From Bacteroidales bacterium (lineage in GTDB: Bacteria > Bacteroidota > Bacteroidia > Bacteroidales > P3), in the NCBI GenBank assembly GCA_017479385.1, contig JAFVCE010000006.1, forward strand, positions 62,001-126,000: 64,000 bases of DNA. Direction: 5' to 3'. A program made the translations under genes and the position numbers. A model generated the notes under the pieces. That model saw nothing but the letters and a program-made list of their open reading frames with translations, ran no database searches and was not told the DNA's origin. Shown in pieces: positions 8,691 through 16,966 of the stretch (the stretch's first letter is position 1; each line of letters begins with the position of its first letter).

Positions 8691-9781
8691 AAAAGACCTT
8701 TACACTACTTGCTGTGCTCGTTGCTGTAGCCTCAACTGCCACAGCACAGGATGCTACCAAACCGCAGTCGCCAATTCTTGGTGGCACTTGGACCACATCG
8801 TCGAAACCGGCCCTCACCATCAACGAACAGTTCTACAACAACTGGTCGTCGAGCGGTAACTCGCAGATTGCCGCAACCGCCTCGTTTTTTGGCAACTACA
8901 AGTACACACACTCGCGCTTTGTGTGGGACAACATTGTAGACTTGGCCTACGGTTACGCTTGGCAAGACCTGGACAACGACACCATTGGCGGACGCTTTGA
9001 GAGCCGCCGCAAAAACGTCGATAAAATCGACATAACCTCGTCGCTTTCGTTCAAAGCCTTCAAAGATTGGGGCGCTAACTTCACGGCCAACTTCAAATCG
9101 CAGTTCGACAACGGCTACGAGTATACCGGTTTCGGCCCCTCGGCCGAGGACTCGAAGACCCTGGTTTCGGGCTTCATGTCGCCAGCCTACCTCACCACAG
9201 CCCTCTCGTTCGAACACAAACGCGACAACTGGTCGGTATCGCTCTCATTCCTCACCGGCAAAACGACCTTCGTAACCAACGACATACTCATTGCCGACGG
9301 ACGCTACTATGGCGTTATTCAGCCCAACAACTTCGACCCGAGCGACCCCTCGACCTTCGACCACGCCTACTTCGCCTTGGGTTCTTATATTAAATTGTTC
9401 TATCTTAAAAAAGATATTCTGCCGAAACTGGACCTCTACGCTCGCGCTGAGTTCTTCTATGACTATAAGAAACCATCAAATATGGCTTGGAGCAACGACC
9501 CTGTAGTTATGAGCAACGACTCGAAGTACACCCTCTCGACTGGCACAGACACATGGCAGCGCTTGAGCGAAATGTCGTGGGTTCAGCGTCGCTGGTTCGA
9601 GACCGATGTCGATTTCGAACTCAAACTCGACTACCGCCTCTCGAGCCACATTGCGGCCAACTTCTCGATGAACCTGAAACACGACACCGACTTCAGCGGT
9701 ATGGGCGCTTGGGGCCACTGGCAGATTTACCAGATGGCTGGCGTACAAATCTTCTTCGACTTCAAAACTCCGCGTTCGTAA
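8687..9781 (+). CDS. DUF3078 family outer-membrane-type protein
   Basis: A 364-residue exported protein. A signal peptide (MKKTFTLLAVLVAVASTATAQ) precedes a region typical of DUF3078 (WTTSSKPALTINEQFYNNWSSSGNSQIA) and a series of alternating aromatic strands ending in FFDFKTPRS, consistent with an outer-membrane beta-barrel. No enzymatic motif is seen and the function of the family is unknown. It overlaps recX by 4 bp and is followed by a strong bidirectional terminator. Confidence 0.82.
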   Translation: MKKTFTLLAVLVAVASTATAQDATKPQSPILGGTWTTSSKPALTINEQFYNNWSSSGNSQIAATASFFGNYKYTHSRFVWDNIVDLAYGYAWQDLDNDTIGGRFESRRKNVDKIDITSSLSFKAFKDWGANFTANFKSQFDNGYEYTGFGPSAEDSKTLVSGFMSPAYLTTALSFEHKRDNWSVSLSFLTGKTTFVTNDILIADGRYYGVIQPNNFDPSDPSTFDHAYFALGSYIKLFYLKKDILPKLDLYARAEFFYDYKKPSNMAWSNDPVVMSNDSKYTLSTGTDTWQRLSEMSWVQRRWFETDVDFELKLDYRLSSHIAANFSMNLKHDTDFSGMGAWGHWQIYQMAGVQIFFDFKTPRS

Positions 9782-9802
9782 GCTTGGAATAGGATAACAA
9801 AT

Positions 9803-9845
9803 AGAGAGAGGATTGCTTCAAGCCAAATCCTCTCTCTGATTTTTT
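9803..9845. terminator. Bidirectional intrinsic terminator between convergent genes
   Basis: A perfect 12-bp stem, AGAGAGAGGATT (9803-9814) with AATCCTCTCTCT (9826-9837), an 11-nt loop, then GATTTTTT on the plus strand. It ends the DUF3078 transcript and can serve the DUF4296 gene from the other side. Confidence 0.88.
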
Positions 9846-9856
9846 AGAAGAGAAAC

Positions 9857-10225
9857 TTATTTGTTGTTTAATCCGGCTTGAATCTCGCTCAACTCGTCGT
9901 CGAGGCGACTTACCACCTGGTTGTGAATGCTCTCGTAGGCTTCGGGGTGGTGCGAATAATAGTCAATGCTACGCTCAAAAGCTTCGCGCGTAACCCCTTG
10001 CGCGGCCATAAGCGAGTCGTAGGTTGCAACAATTTCGCCCGAAAAGTTGTCATACTTAAAACCACACTCGACAACATAGAAGCTCTCGAGTTTGTAGGCT
10101 TCGGTCAAGAAATCGACCATTCGTGCCTCGTCCATCACCCCTTCTGGGAGTTTTTCGCGGTTGCACGATACCGAAAATGCTGCTATTACGGCCACAATGG
10201 CCAGTGCTGTGGGTATGCGTTTCAT
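9857..10225 (-). CDS. DUF4296 family lipoprotein
   Basis: A 122-residue Bacteroidetes lipoprotein. The start at 10225 gives MKRIPTALAIVAVIAAFSVSC, with lipobox SVSC and C21 as the lipidated residue. The body shows the DUF4296 pattern: LPEGVMDEARMVDFLTEAYKLES, ATYDSLMAAQGVTREAFERSIDYYSHHPEAYESIHNQVV. It is probably helical and periplasm-facing. The function is unknown. The -7 box overlaps the region immediately before the ATG, so the mRNA may have almost no leader. Confidence 0.83.
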   Translation of the reverse strand: MKRIPTALAIVAVIAAFSVSCNREKLPEGVMDEARMVDFLTEAYKLESFYVVECGFKYDNFSGEIVATYDSLMAAQGVTREAFERSIDYYSHHPEAYESIHNQVVSRLDDELSEIQAGLNNK

Positions 10226-10229
10226 ACTG

Positions 10230-10237
10230 CAAAGATA
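10230..10237 (-). promoter_or_regulatory. -7 box directly abutting the DUF4296 start codon
   Basis: On the minus strand, TATCTTTG ends only 4 nt before the ATG at 10225. With the usual distance from this box to the transcription start, the transcript would begin at or near the A of the start codon. Confidence 0.5.
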
Positions 10238-10323
10238 CGCTTTTTTCTGCATTTGGCGGAGGGTTGAATAAAAATTTAAGAATTATTAAAAGTTGCATTT
10301 GCCTTTATTTGCAGAAATTGTTG

Positions 10324-10331
10324 TAATTTTG
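10324..10331 (+). promoter_or_regulatory. -7 box for the small lipoprotein gene
   Basis: TAATTTTG lies 48 bp before the ATG at 10380. A TTTG at 10298-10301 is 22 nt upstream and could be the -33 element. Confidence 0.62.
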
Positions 10332-10379
10332 CAGCCCGAAAAAAAATTAATAGTTAATTACAAAAACACACAAAACATC

Positions 10380-10841
10380 ATGAAGAAAGTACTTTTTTAC
10401 ATTGGCTGCGCCCTGTTTGTCGCTTCGATGACCGTGGCTTGCAACAACAAGAAGAACACCGAACCCGTCGACTCGACTACCTGCTGCGAGGCTGTTGAAG
10501 AGATTGCCACCGAGACCGAGTGCACCGCTGCCCCCGTTGAGGCTGCCGCCACCATGAGCGAGGCCGAACACGCCGCCATGCTCGATGCCGCCCGCGAGGC
10601 TGGCCGTGCCAAATGCAACTGCTACAAAACCGACCCCTCTTCGGTCGAGGCCTGCATCAAATCCATCCTCAGCGAGACCTATGCCTCCTACCAGAACAAC
10701 GACGAGTTCAAAGCTACTATGGAAGCTGAGTTCAACAGCTGCGTGAAAGAGAAAGTTAGCGATGCCGCAAAAGATGCCGCCGAAAAAGGCATTAAAGCCG
10801 GTGCCGACGCTCTGAGCAAAAAACTCAACGGTGGCAAATAA
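10380..10841 (+). CDS. Small cysteine-containing lipoprotein, unknown family
   Basis: A 153-residue protein with a lipoprotein signal (MKKVLFYIGCALFVASMTVAC; lipobox TVAC). The mature part starts acidic and Thr/Glu/Ala-rich with a CC pair, then has a helical domain with CNCYKTDPSSVEACIKSILSETYASYQNNDEF and a final cysteine in FNSCVKEKV. The even number and spacing of cysteines suggest disulfides in the periplasm. The C-terminus is an amphipathic Ala/Lys-rich helix. I do not recognise a named family. It is monocistronic: own promoter, strong terminator. Confidence 0.7.
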   Translation: MKKVLFYIGCALFVASMTVACNNKKNTEPVDSTTCCEAVEEIATETECTAAPVEAAATMSEAEHAAMLDAAREAGRAKCNCYKTDPSSVEACIKSILSETYASYQNNDEFKATMEAEFNSCVKEKVSDAAKDAAEKGIKAGADALSKKLNGGK

Positions 10842-10874
10842 TTGCTGCTTGTAGAATAAAAGTTAACAACACTT

Positions 10875-10907
10875 GTTGGGCCGCGCCGAAAGCGCGGCCC
10901 AACTTTT
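10875..10907 (+). terminator. Intrinsic terminator after the small lipoprotein
   Basis: A perfect 12-bp GC-rich stem, GTTGGGCCGCGC (10875-10886) with GCGCGGCCCAAC (10892-10903), a 5-nt CGAAA loop and TTTT. Confidence 0.9.
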
Positions 10908-10987
10908 ACCCTCCATTCGCCCCAACTTCTGCTCCACCGCCCCCCCCACACAACCAACCAAAGAAAAAAAATTCAATCCCAACACAC

Positions 10988-11016
10988 AATAATTGCGCCC
11001 AATGGGCGTTATTATT
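10988..11016. promoter_or_regulatory. Imperfect palindrome upstream of the response regulator
   Basis: AATAATTGCGCCC (10988-11000) and GGGCGTTATTATT (11004-11016) are complementary at 11 of 13 positions around a 3-nt centre. It lies 45 bp before the response-regulator ATG where an operator would be expected, and autoregulation is plausible but unproven. No convincing TAnnTTTG box was found between it and the start. Confidence 0.4.
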
Positions 11017-11060
11017 ATACTTTTACTGCCGGCCAGTAACCAACAAAAAAAAACGAGCAT

Positions 11061-11732
11061 ATGGCACTGATAATGATTGTGGACGACGAACTCGACATAC
11101 GCGAGATTCTCAGCTTCAACCTCGAAGCCGAGGGCTTTGACGTTGCCAGCGCTGCCAGTGCCGAAGAGGCTCTGACCATGATGGCCTCTGGCACGCGGCC
11201 CGACTTGATTCTGCTCGACGTGATGATGGAGCATATGTCGGGGTTCGACATGGCCCGACATCTGCGCAACGACGGCAACACCACACCAATCATCTTCCTC
11301 ACTGCACTCGCCGACGAACCCAACCTGCTGCAAGGTTTCGGCACTGGCGCCGACGACTACGTTAGCAAGCCCTTCTCGTTCAGCACCGTCTTGGCTCGCA
11401 TTCGCGCCGTGTTGCGTCGCTCGTCGCAGAGCACACCGCAACCCGACAACCGCCCCATTAGCATAGACCCTGCAACGGGCATTGCCAGCGTTTATGGCAT
11501 ACCCACCGAGCTCACCCGCAAAGAGCTGATGATTTTGCAATTGCTGTGCGACAACCCAGGCACCTACTTCAGCCGCGAAGCAATAATAGAACACGTGTGG
11601 GGCGACACCGCCTATATCTGCGACCGTGGGGTCGACGTACACATAGCTCGACTTCGCAAAAAGTTAGGGCCCGCAGCCTCGCTGCTGCGTGGCAAGACTG
11701 GCTTCGGCTACCGCATTGAGCAAAACCAATAA
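11061..11732 (+). CDS. OmpR-family response regulator
   Basis: A 223-residue two-domain regulator. The receiver (about 1-120) has the acidic pair D8/D9, phospho-acceptor D53 (LILLDVMM), T81 and K103 (SKPF). The C-terminal winged helix (about 130-220) shows LTRKELMILQLLCDNPGTYFSREAIIEHVWG and VDVHIARLRKKLG...GKTGFGYRIE, typical of OmpR/PhoB DNA-binding domains. It is followed 15 bp later by its cognate histidine kinase. The signal and target genes are not evident from the window. Confidence 0.93.
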   Translation: MALIMIVDDELDIREILSFNLEAEGFDVASAASAEEALTMMASGTRPDLILLDVMMEHMSGFDMARHLRNDGNTTPIIFLTALADEPNLLQGFGTGADDYVSKPFSFSTVLARIRAVLRRSSQSTPQPDNRPISIDPATGIASVYGIPTELTRKELMILQLLCDNPGTYFSREAIIEHVWGDTAYICDRGVDVHIARLRKKLGPAASLLRGKTGFGYRIEQNQ

Positions 11733-11747
11733 ACACCACGTGCCGCC

Positions 11748-12593
11748 ATGACTTCGACCACCACAATACTGCTCATCGCCATAGCGGCCGTAACCATTGC
11801 TTGGCTACTGCGCGAACGGTCGCGACACATCCAGGCCAAGCGGTTGCGCGCGCTGGCCAACGAGGCAGAGCGGTCGAAGCAGCAAATCATTGTCGAGCAA
11901 AACCGCAATCGCCAACTAAAGCAGGAGATGACAAACAACATTGCCCACGAACTAAAAACGCCTGTGAGCTCGATTCGCGGCTACCTCGAAATACTGCTCG
12001 GCGACAAGCCGCTCGACGACGAGCGCCGCCGCTACTTCCTCAACCGCTGCTACTCTCAAACCCTGCGCCTGAGCGACTTGCTTACCGACATTTCGCTCAT
12101 CAACAAACTCGAAGAATCGGCCGACCTCTTCCCCAAAGAGCCTGCACCTCTGCACGACATTGCCGAAGAGGCACACCTCGAACTATCTGACCGGCTCGAC
12201 GAACAACAAATAGCCCTCAGCAACACCTTGCCTGAGGTTACCATCGTGGGCAATCGAAGCCTGCTCTATGCCATTTTTCGCAACCTCATTGAGAACTCGG
12301 CAGCCTATGCCGGCCCCAACTCAAAGATTGGCATAGAATGCTACAACACCGACGACGACCGGCTATACCTCCACTATTTCGACACCGGACAGGGGGTAGA
12401 CCCGAAATACCTACCCGTCATTTTCGACCGCTTTTTGCGCATCGACAACGGGCGCAGCCGCGCCAACGGTGGCACCGGCCTCGGCCTCTCCATCGTGAAG
12501 CACGCCGTCCTCTTCCACGGTGGCGAAATCTACGCCCAGCTACGTCAGGGCGGCGGCCTCGAATTTTTCTTCTCTCTAAAAAAGAATATTTAG
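11748..12593 (+). CDS. Sensor histidine kinase without periplasmic domain
   Basis: A 281-residue kinase. There is one N-terminal membrane segment (about 5-21), then a coiled-coil-like linker (28-60), a HisKA domain with phospho-acceptor H67 in NNIAHELKTP, and a HATPase domain with N box NLIENSAAY, G1 DTGQGVD and G2 GGTGLGLSIVKH. There is almost no extracytoplasmic loop, so it must sense a membrane or cytoplasmic cue or another protein. It is cotranscribed with the OmpR regulator 15 bp upstream. The gap to the next gene (12594-12832) carries repeat element B. Confidence 0.9.
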   Translation: MTSTTTILLIAIAAVTIAWLLRERSRHIQAKRLRALANEAERSKQQIIVEQNRNRQLKQEMTNNIAHELKTPVSSIRGYLEILLGDKPLDDERRRYFLNRCYSQTLRLSDLLTDISLINKLEESADLFPKEPAPLHDIAEEAHLELSDRLDEQQIALSNTLPEVTIVGNRSLLYAIFRNLIENSAAYAGPNSKIGIECYNTDDDRLYLHYFDTGQGVDPKYLPVIFDRFLRIDNGRSRANGGTGLGLSIVKHAVLFHGGEIYAQLRQGGGLEFFFSLKKNI

Positions 12594-12701
12594 CCCTAAT
12601 CGCCACGTTCTTCCTCCCCTACCCTACGGATGGGAGGGCTTGAGAAGGGTAAAATATCGACCAAAAATCGATAGCTAAGTAGCTCAGTATCAAGCCTTGT
12701 T

Positions 12702-12745
12702 CGACCTCAACACGACCCTAACCCCTCTTTAACCCCTCCTCAACC
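12702..12745 (+). repeat. 44-bp element B: four 11-bp units
   Basis: Units CGACCTCAACA, CGACCCTAACC, CCTCTTTAACC, CCTCCTCAACC. The left flank TATCAAGCCTTGTT is shared with C and F, and ATTTTCAACTACTTACG follows on the right. It lies in the convergent gap between the kinase and the Rpn nuclease gene, 108 bp after the kinase stop. Confidence 0.87.
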
Positions 12746-12832
12746 ATGATTTTCAACTACTTACGACTGCAACAATAGCACACCTGTGGGTGTTTCCATC
12801 CACATTGCCATTGTTACTGGAAGTATGGTATT

Positions 12833-13783
12833 TTAGGCTAACTCGTCAGGGTCTACCCCCGTAGTGCTTATGATTATTTCTCGGCTTACGCCGGCAACTT
12901 TCAGAGCTTTGGCCGTGGCCACGGCCTGCTGCTTGGCGCCCTCTTCGAGTCCTTCGGCTCTACCCTCGGCTCTACCCTCGGCTCTACCTTCAGCTCTACC
13001 TTCAGCGAGGCCTTTGGCTCTACCCTCGGCGAGGCCTTTGGCGCGACCTTCGCGCCATGAGGCGGTTAGGACGTCGTCTTCTATAACCATGTTGGTTATT
13101 TGGTGGTCGTATATGCGGCGCTCGCGCTCGGGCATGGAATAGTAGTCTAATTTTTTTCTCGCCTCCTGCAGGCCGGGGGCTGTGGTGTCGGGGCTGATGC
13201 GGCCATTTTTGAGGTAGTCTATCCACTCTTCGAGAGGCGTGGTGGCTACGTCGTTGAAGTTGTTGATTCGGATGATGTAGTACTCTGGAAAGACATCTTT
13301 CGGTTGACGCAGCCCGAGGACGTCGGCCTCGCTGGGACGATAGCGAAGTTCGTCGTGGGTGTGGACGCCGATGAATTGCGTCGTGCCGTGGTAGAGGTAG
13401 TCCGCACCTTCGCCAAACTTGAAGTAGAGTATGTTGATGGAGTAGACTTTTTTGACCTTGCCGTAGTTATCGCCGAGGCGGATGTTGTCTGTGATGGCTT
13501 TCGACACGCCGTATAGCATACGCTCGAAGTAGTGTACCTCGCGGTTGAGTTGCACTTCGACGATGATGAAATCGCCTTTGCTATTGCGCGCCATGACGTC
13601 GACGCGATTGTACTTGTCGTCGGCGCGTTCTTGGTTGCTTTCGCTCTCGAGGATTTCTTCTATCTTGATTTTTTCGCCAATAAGGACCGTCATCAGCCCT
13701 TCGAGCACGTCGAAGTTGGCTTTGTCGCGCAGCATACGCTTGGCAGCCCAGTCGAATCGGATAAAACGTCGGTCGTCGGTCAT
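12833..13783 (-). CDS. Rpn/PDDEXK-family nuclease (transposase-like)
   Basis: A 316-residue protein of the Rpn (PF12784-type) family of recombination-promoting nucleases. From ATG 13783 it starts MTDDRRFIRFDWAAKRMLRDKANFDVLEGLMTVLIG, the usual family opening. The nuclease core is NRVDVMARNSKGDFIIVEVQL, with the catalytic-type D and E-x-Q. The C-terminus has a tandem GLAEGRA/EGRAEGRA repeat of variable composition, encoded by 12-bp DNA repeats. It is the only mobile-type gene in the window; no terminal inverted repeats were seen, so it is not annotated as an insertion sequence. Frame upstream of 13783 is open but unrelated to the family. Confidence 0.85.
   Translation of the reverse strand: MTDDRRFIRFDWAAKRMLRDKANFDVLEGLMTVLIGEKIKIEEILESESNQERADDKYNRVDVMARNSKGDFIIVEVQLNREVHYFERMLYGVSKAITDNIRLGDNYGKVKKVYSINILYFKFGEGADYLYHGTTQFIGVHTHDELRYRPSEADVLGLRQPKDVFPEYYIIRINNFNDVATTPLEEWIDYLKNGRISPDTTAPGLQEARKKLDYYSMPERERRIYDHQITNMVIEDDVLTASWREGRAKGLAEGRAKGLAEGRAEGRAEGRAEGRAEGLEEGAKQQAVATAKALKVAGVSREIIISTTGVDPDELA
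12957..13040. repeat. In-frame 12-bp tandem repeat in the Rpn gene
   Basis: About seven copies of a 12-bp unit, GGCTCTACCCTC and variants, encode the EGRA/EGLA repeats near the C-terminus. The unit is a multiple of three, so copy-number change alters length without shifting frame. Confidence 0.8.
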
Positions 13784-13889
13784 GTTATTACAACGCAGTT
13801 TTTGTGATTTTATTGTGCCACGTTGCAGATTTTTTTTATATTTTTGTTCTGCGCTATGTTTTTCTGAACAGACCGACCCGCACGGATGA

Positions 13890-14480
13890 TTATAACTCGA
13901 TGTAGATGTTGTTCTCCTTGGCCAGGCGGCGGAGGTTGATGATAGCGTAGCGCATACGACCGAGGGCTGTGTTGATGCTGACGCCGGTTCGCGCAGCGAT
14001 GTCTTTGAAGTCGTAGCGCCCATAGTGGCGCATTATGACTACGCGACGTTGTTCGGGCGGAAGCATACGCACCAGTTTGCGGATGTTTTTGCTTGTCTGC
14101 TGACGCATAATGCTGTGCTCGGCATTGTCGTCGACCAGTTTGACGTTTTCGAGCACGTCGGTATCGGGGCGGCTGGGGACTATGGGCATTTTGCTACCTT
14201 TGCGGAAGTAGTCGACGATGAGGTTGTGAGCAATGCGCATAATCCAGTTGATGAACTTGTTTTCGTCCTTATACGAGTCGCTTTTTATAGTGAGAATGAC
14301 TTTATAGAACGTATCTTGGAATATGTCATCGGCAACATCTTTGTCTTTTACGACCGAGAATATATAACCATAGACCTTGCTTTTATGCCTCGAAAGGAGG
14401 GTTTCGAAACAAGAATAGTCGCCTTCGCGATAGCGCTTAATCAGTTCGTTGTCTGTAGGTTGTGTGGTATTTACGTCCAT
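13890..14480 (-). CDS. ECF-type RNA polymerase sigma factor
   Basis: A 196-residue group 4 sigma factor. Region 2 is visible as YGYIFSVVKDKDVADDIFQDTFYKVI with FINWIMRIAHNLIVDYFRK, and region 4 as MLPPEQRRVVIMRHYGRYDFKDIAARTGVSINTALGRMRYAIINLRR. No anti-sigma factor gene is next to it. It has its own -7 box at 14560-14567. The length and motifs match the common Bacteroidetes housekeeping-like ECF group. Confidence 0.9.
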   Translation of the reverse strand: MDVNTTQPTDNELIKRYREGDYSCFETLLSRHKSKVYGYIFSVVKDKDVADDIFQDTFYKVILTIKSDSYKDENKFINWIMRIAHNLIVDYFRKGSKMPIVPSRPDTDVLENVKLVDDNAEHSIMRQQTSKNIRKLVRMLPPEQRRVVIMRHYGRYDFKDIAARTGVSINTALGRMRYAIINLRRLAKENNIYIEL

Positions 14481-14559
14481 TTAACCTTCGTTATTTTTGG
14501 TTCTTTAAACTGATAATATTCGTGTCGATAGCGTTCAGTTTTGGTTTCGAAATCGGGTG

Positions 14560-14567
14560 CAAAGATA
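14560..14567 (-). promoter_or_regulatory. -7 box for the ECF sigma gene
   Basis: TATCTTTG on the minus strand, 79 bp before the start codon, leaving an A/T-rich leader. The 305-bp gap 14481-14785 otherwise holds only T-rich sequence and the hairpin at 14691-14715. Confidence 0.6.
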
Positions 14568-14690
14568 CAATTTTTTTTTGAAATAGAGCTAAAACAACGC
14601 GATTTTTTTCAAAATATTGTGTCGAGACGCATTTTTTTGTTTTTTTTCTGGGGAGAGCGGCGCACAATATGGGTTGTGAGGGGTGAGAAA

Positions 14691-14715
14691 TGCGGCCAGC
14701 CCACCGCTGGCCGCA
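14691..14715 (-). terminator. Hairpin downstream of the HIT gene
   Basis: A perfect 10-bp stem TGCGGCCAGC / GCTGGCCGCA with a 5-nt loop, about 70 bp after the HIT stop. On the minus strand it is followed by TTTCTC, a weak U-tract, so termination is likely but not certain. Confidence 0.6.
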
Positions 14716-14785
14716 CTGTTGTAACTAAAAAAGATGGTCTATACAGCCTGCTTAGCTCTTGTTGCGCCACAATGGACAACCTGGG

Positions 14786-15181
14786 TCAAAGTTCGATAGC
14801 AGCTGCAATGCGCTGTGCGAGGTCTGCCAACTCATCGGGCGTCATGGTCACGTGATGAGTAAAACTGAGGTCAGAAGGGCTGTTGAGCGGAACAAGATGA
14901 ATGTGTGCATGGGGAACATCGATGCCAACCACCGCCACCCCAACCTTTGTGCAAGGACAGACCTTTTTAAGGCCTTTGGCCACGCTACGGCTGAAGCGAT
15001 GGAGCTCTACAAAAAGCTCGTCGTCGAGGTCGAAAATGTAGTCAACCTCCTGTTTGGGTATGCAGAGGACATGGCCTTTCGCCACAGGATTGATATCGAG
15101 GAAAGCGAGGCAATGCTCGGTCTCGGCCACACGGTAGCAAGGGATTTCGCCAGCCACTATTTTCGAAAATATTGATGCCAT
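14786..15181 (-). CDS. HIT family nucleotide-binding hydrolase
   Basis: A 131-residue histidine-triad protein of the HinT branch. The triad HAHIHLVP (H91, H93, H95) binds the alpha phosphate of nucleotides. The N-terminal IFSKIVAGEIPCYRVAE and LAFLDINPVAKGHVLCIPKQE are typical of the family. The likely activity is hydrolysis of adenosine phosphoramidate-like substrates in the cytoplasm. It lies 80 bp downstream of greA on the same strand. Confidence 0.93.
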   Translation of the reverse strand: MASIFSKIVAGEIPCYRVAETEHCLAFLDINPVAKGHVLCIPKQEVDYIFDLDDELFVELHRFSRSVAKGLKKVCPCTKVGVAVVGIDVPHAHIHLVPLNSPSDLSFTHHVTMTPDELADLAQRIAAAIEL

Positions 15182-15261
15182 TTTTTATACAGTCTTTTGT
15201 TGGGTTTGAATTTACTACTGTAAACTGCTCACCTTTATCAGCAGCGAGTTCTCTGGTCTGT

Positions 15262-15735
15262 TTAACGTTCGATAGAGAGTATTTCGAACGTCATCTTACC
15301 AGCAGGGACGTTGACGTCTACCACCTCGCCAACCTTATGGCCAAGAAACGACGAAGCGAAGGGCGAAGTGATGGAGATTTTGGCCTCCTTTAGGTTGGCT
15401 TCGCTCTCGGGCACGATGGTGTAGACCTGCTTCTGCTTGGTTTTAGTATTGCGAATGGTGATTTTGGAGAGGAGGAGAACCTTTGAGGTATCTATCTTCG
15501 ACTCGTCGAGCAAACGGGCGTTGGCCACCAGCTCTTGGAGTTTCGAGATACGAGCCTCAAGATGGCCCTGAGCCTCTTTGGCTGCATCATATTCGGCGTT
15601 CTCGGAGAGGTCGCCTTTGTCGCGAGCTTCGGCTATGGCAGCGGCAGCAGCCGGACGGTCGAAGGCTATAAGGTGATGAAGTTCGTCGCGCAACTTTTGC
15701 AGACCTTCTTCGCTATAATATTTTATTTCAGACAT
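15262..15735 (-). CDS. greA: Transcription elongation factor GreA
   Basis: A 157-residue Gre factor that helps stalled RNA polymerase resume by stimulating transcript cleavage. The N-terminal coiled coil carries the functional tip (EARDKGDLSENAEYDAAKEAQ, with the D and E at the tip), and the C-terminal FKBP-like domain shows ISITSPFASSFLGHKVGEVVDVNVPAG. The length is standard. A separate GreA C-terminal-like protein is encoded at 43435. No clear TAnnTTTG box is seen before it, but a terminator for the preceding operon lies 38 bp upstream. Confidence 0.95.
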   Translation of the reverse strand: MSEIKYYSEEGLQKLRDELHHLIAFDRPAAAAAIAEARDKGDLSENAEYDAAKEAQGHLEARISKLQELVANARLLDESKIDTSKVLLLSKITIRNTKTKQKQVYTIVPESEANLKEAKISITSPFASSFLGHKVGEVVDVNVPAGKMTFEILSIER

Positions 15736-15773
15736 TGGGTTACGTTTTTGTTGATGGTTCCTTCTTATTATCT

Positions 15774-15813
15774 AAAAATTAGGAAAGGCACTTTTAAGCC
15801 TTTCCTAATTTTT
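15774..15813 (-). terminator. Strong terminator of the secDF-to-PorV operon
   Basis: A perfect 16-bp stem AAAAATTAGGAAAGGC (15774-15789) and GCCTTTCCTAATTTTT (15798-15813) with an 8-nt loop. It lies between the 3' end of the PorV-like gene and greA and is A/T-flanked on both sides, so it could act in both directions. Confidence 0.88.
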
Positions 15814-15854
15814 GTTTTTGTTGCTTTGCTTTCTCTCTTACTTTAAATCTAAGG

Positions 15855-16931
15855 TCAGAAGCGGAGCGAAGCGCCAATGGCGTGAGAGCCCTTGAGCGGA
15901 GCTGCGCTGCGATAAGAGTAATCGATGGTGAGGCCAGTACCTGCTGCGCCGTCTTTCTTCTTCGAGAGTGCTATGTCGACCGAAGCACCAACACAGAGAC
16001 CACTGTTGGCAGTGGCAGCATCGGTGGTCCAAAGGCCAGGTTGATAGACGTATGCAGCACGGACCTTGAACATATTGAGCATACCATACTCGGCACCAAC
16101 AGTGAAGTTATCGCGCAAGAAAGCGTTGGAGGTGAACGCACCAGCAAGGGTAAGCTTTTGGTCAAGATTCTCGAAAAGGAAGTCGTAGGACAGACCGATG
16201 TTCAGGTTGGTCGGCAACTCCATTTCGGCACGGCGAGTGCTGACGGTTACTGTATTGCCAGCTGCGTTAGTTGTTGTGCGCGACAAGCCAGGGCCATCAA
16301 ACTGCATAGCGGGCGCCCAGTTTTTGAGGGAGATACCGAATTTGAGCTCATCGTTCTCGCCCGTGACATACTGGATACCAGCATCGACGGCAAAACCAGA
16401 AGCAGTTACGTCGGCAGTCTGCTCGTTTATAATCTTGATGTTGACACCACCATGAATGCTATTGGTAAAGGAGTGCGAATAGGCCACGTTGATGTTCATG
16501 AAGCTGGGCGAGAAGGTTCCATTGCCACCGTCGGGGCTGCCGACAGTGGTGACTGGTATTTCGCCAAAGCCCATCGACATGACGTGTACGGCCAACACTC
16601 CCGATTCAAACACTCTGACACCGAGACCAAAAGCATTGATAGAAGCGGCACCGGTGAGTTTTGACGAGCCTCCGAGGTAGATGGTGTTGGTGTAGGCTAA
16701 CTCGTTCTGGCGTATGAAAGCCAAACCTGCAATATTGCTATAGAAAGACTCCAAGCCACGCACGCTGGCTATATCACCTCCGCCCCATCCGGAGCTTCCT
16801 GCCCACGGGTTGATGAGCGTTTCGGAAGCGCCAGGCGTACCACGGCGTTTGTCGTTGCCAGCCATTGTCGAGCCAGCCATAAGACCCGCCAGTGTGAGTA
16901 CTACTGCAAATATTCTAATTATATTTTTCAT
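15855..16931 (-). CDS. PorV/PorQ-family outer-membrane protein
   Basis: A 358-residue predicted beta-barrel with a signal peptide (ending near MAGSTMAGN). It shows the family's opening, in which the mature part contains GGGDIASVRGLESFYSNIAGLAFI followed by a barrel with alternating small and aromatic residues, ending TGLTIDYSYRSAAPLKGSHAIGASLRF. PorV and PorQ are type IX secretion components; PorV shuttles cargo from the translocon to the attachment complex. This copy is the last gene after a giant secreted protein, so a dedicated role for that cargo is plausible. It could be a PorV paralogue rather than PorV itself. Confidence 0.75.
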   Translation of the reverse strand: MKNIIRIFAVVLTLAGLMAGSTMAGNDKRRGTPGASETLINPWAGSSGWGGGDIASVRGLESFYSNIAGLAFIRQNELAYTNTIYLGGSSKLTGAASINAFGLGVRVFESGVLAVHVMSMGFGEIPVTTVGSPDGGNGTFSPSFMNINVAYSHSFTNSIHGGVNIKIINEQTADVTASGFAVDAGIQYVTGENDELKFGISLKNWAPAMQFDGPGLSRTTTNAAGNTVTVSTRRAEMELPTNLNIGLSYDFLFENLDQKLTLAGAFTSNAFLRDNFTVGAEYGMLNMFKVRAAYVYQPGLWTTDAATANSGLCVGASVDIALSKKKDGAAGTGLTIDYSYRSAAPLKGSHAIGASLRF

Positions 16932-16966
16932 TTCTCTCTTTATTTAAGATGGTTTCAAAATAGATG

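Noticed and set aside
12833..13889. Complete insertion sequence around the Rpn gene
   Set aside because: No terminal inverted repeats or target duplication found; these nucleases are usually stand-alone genes.
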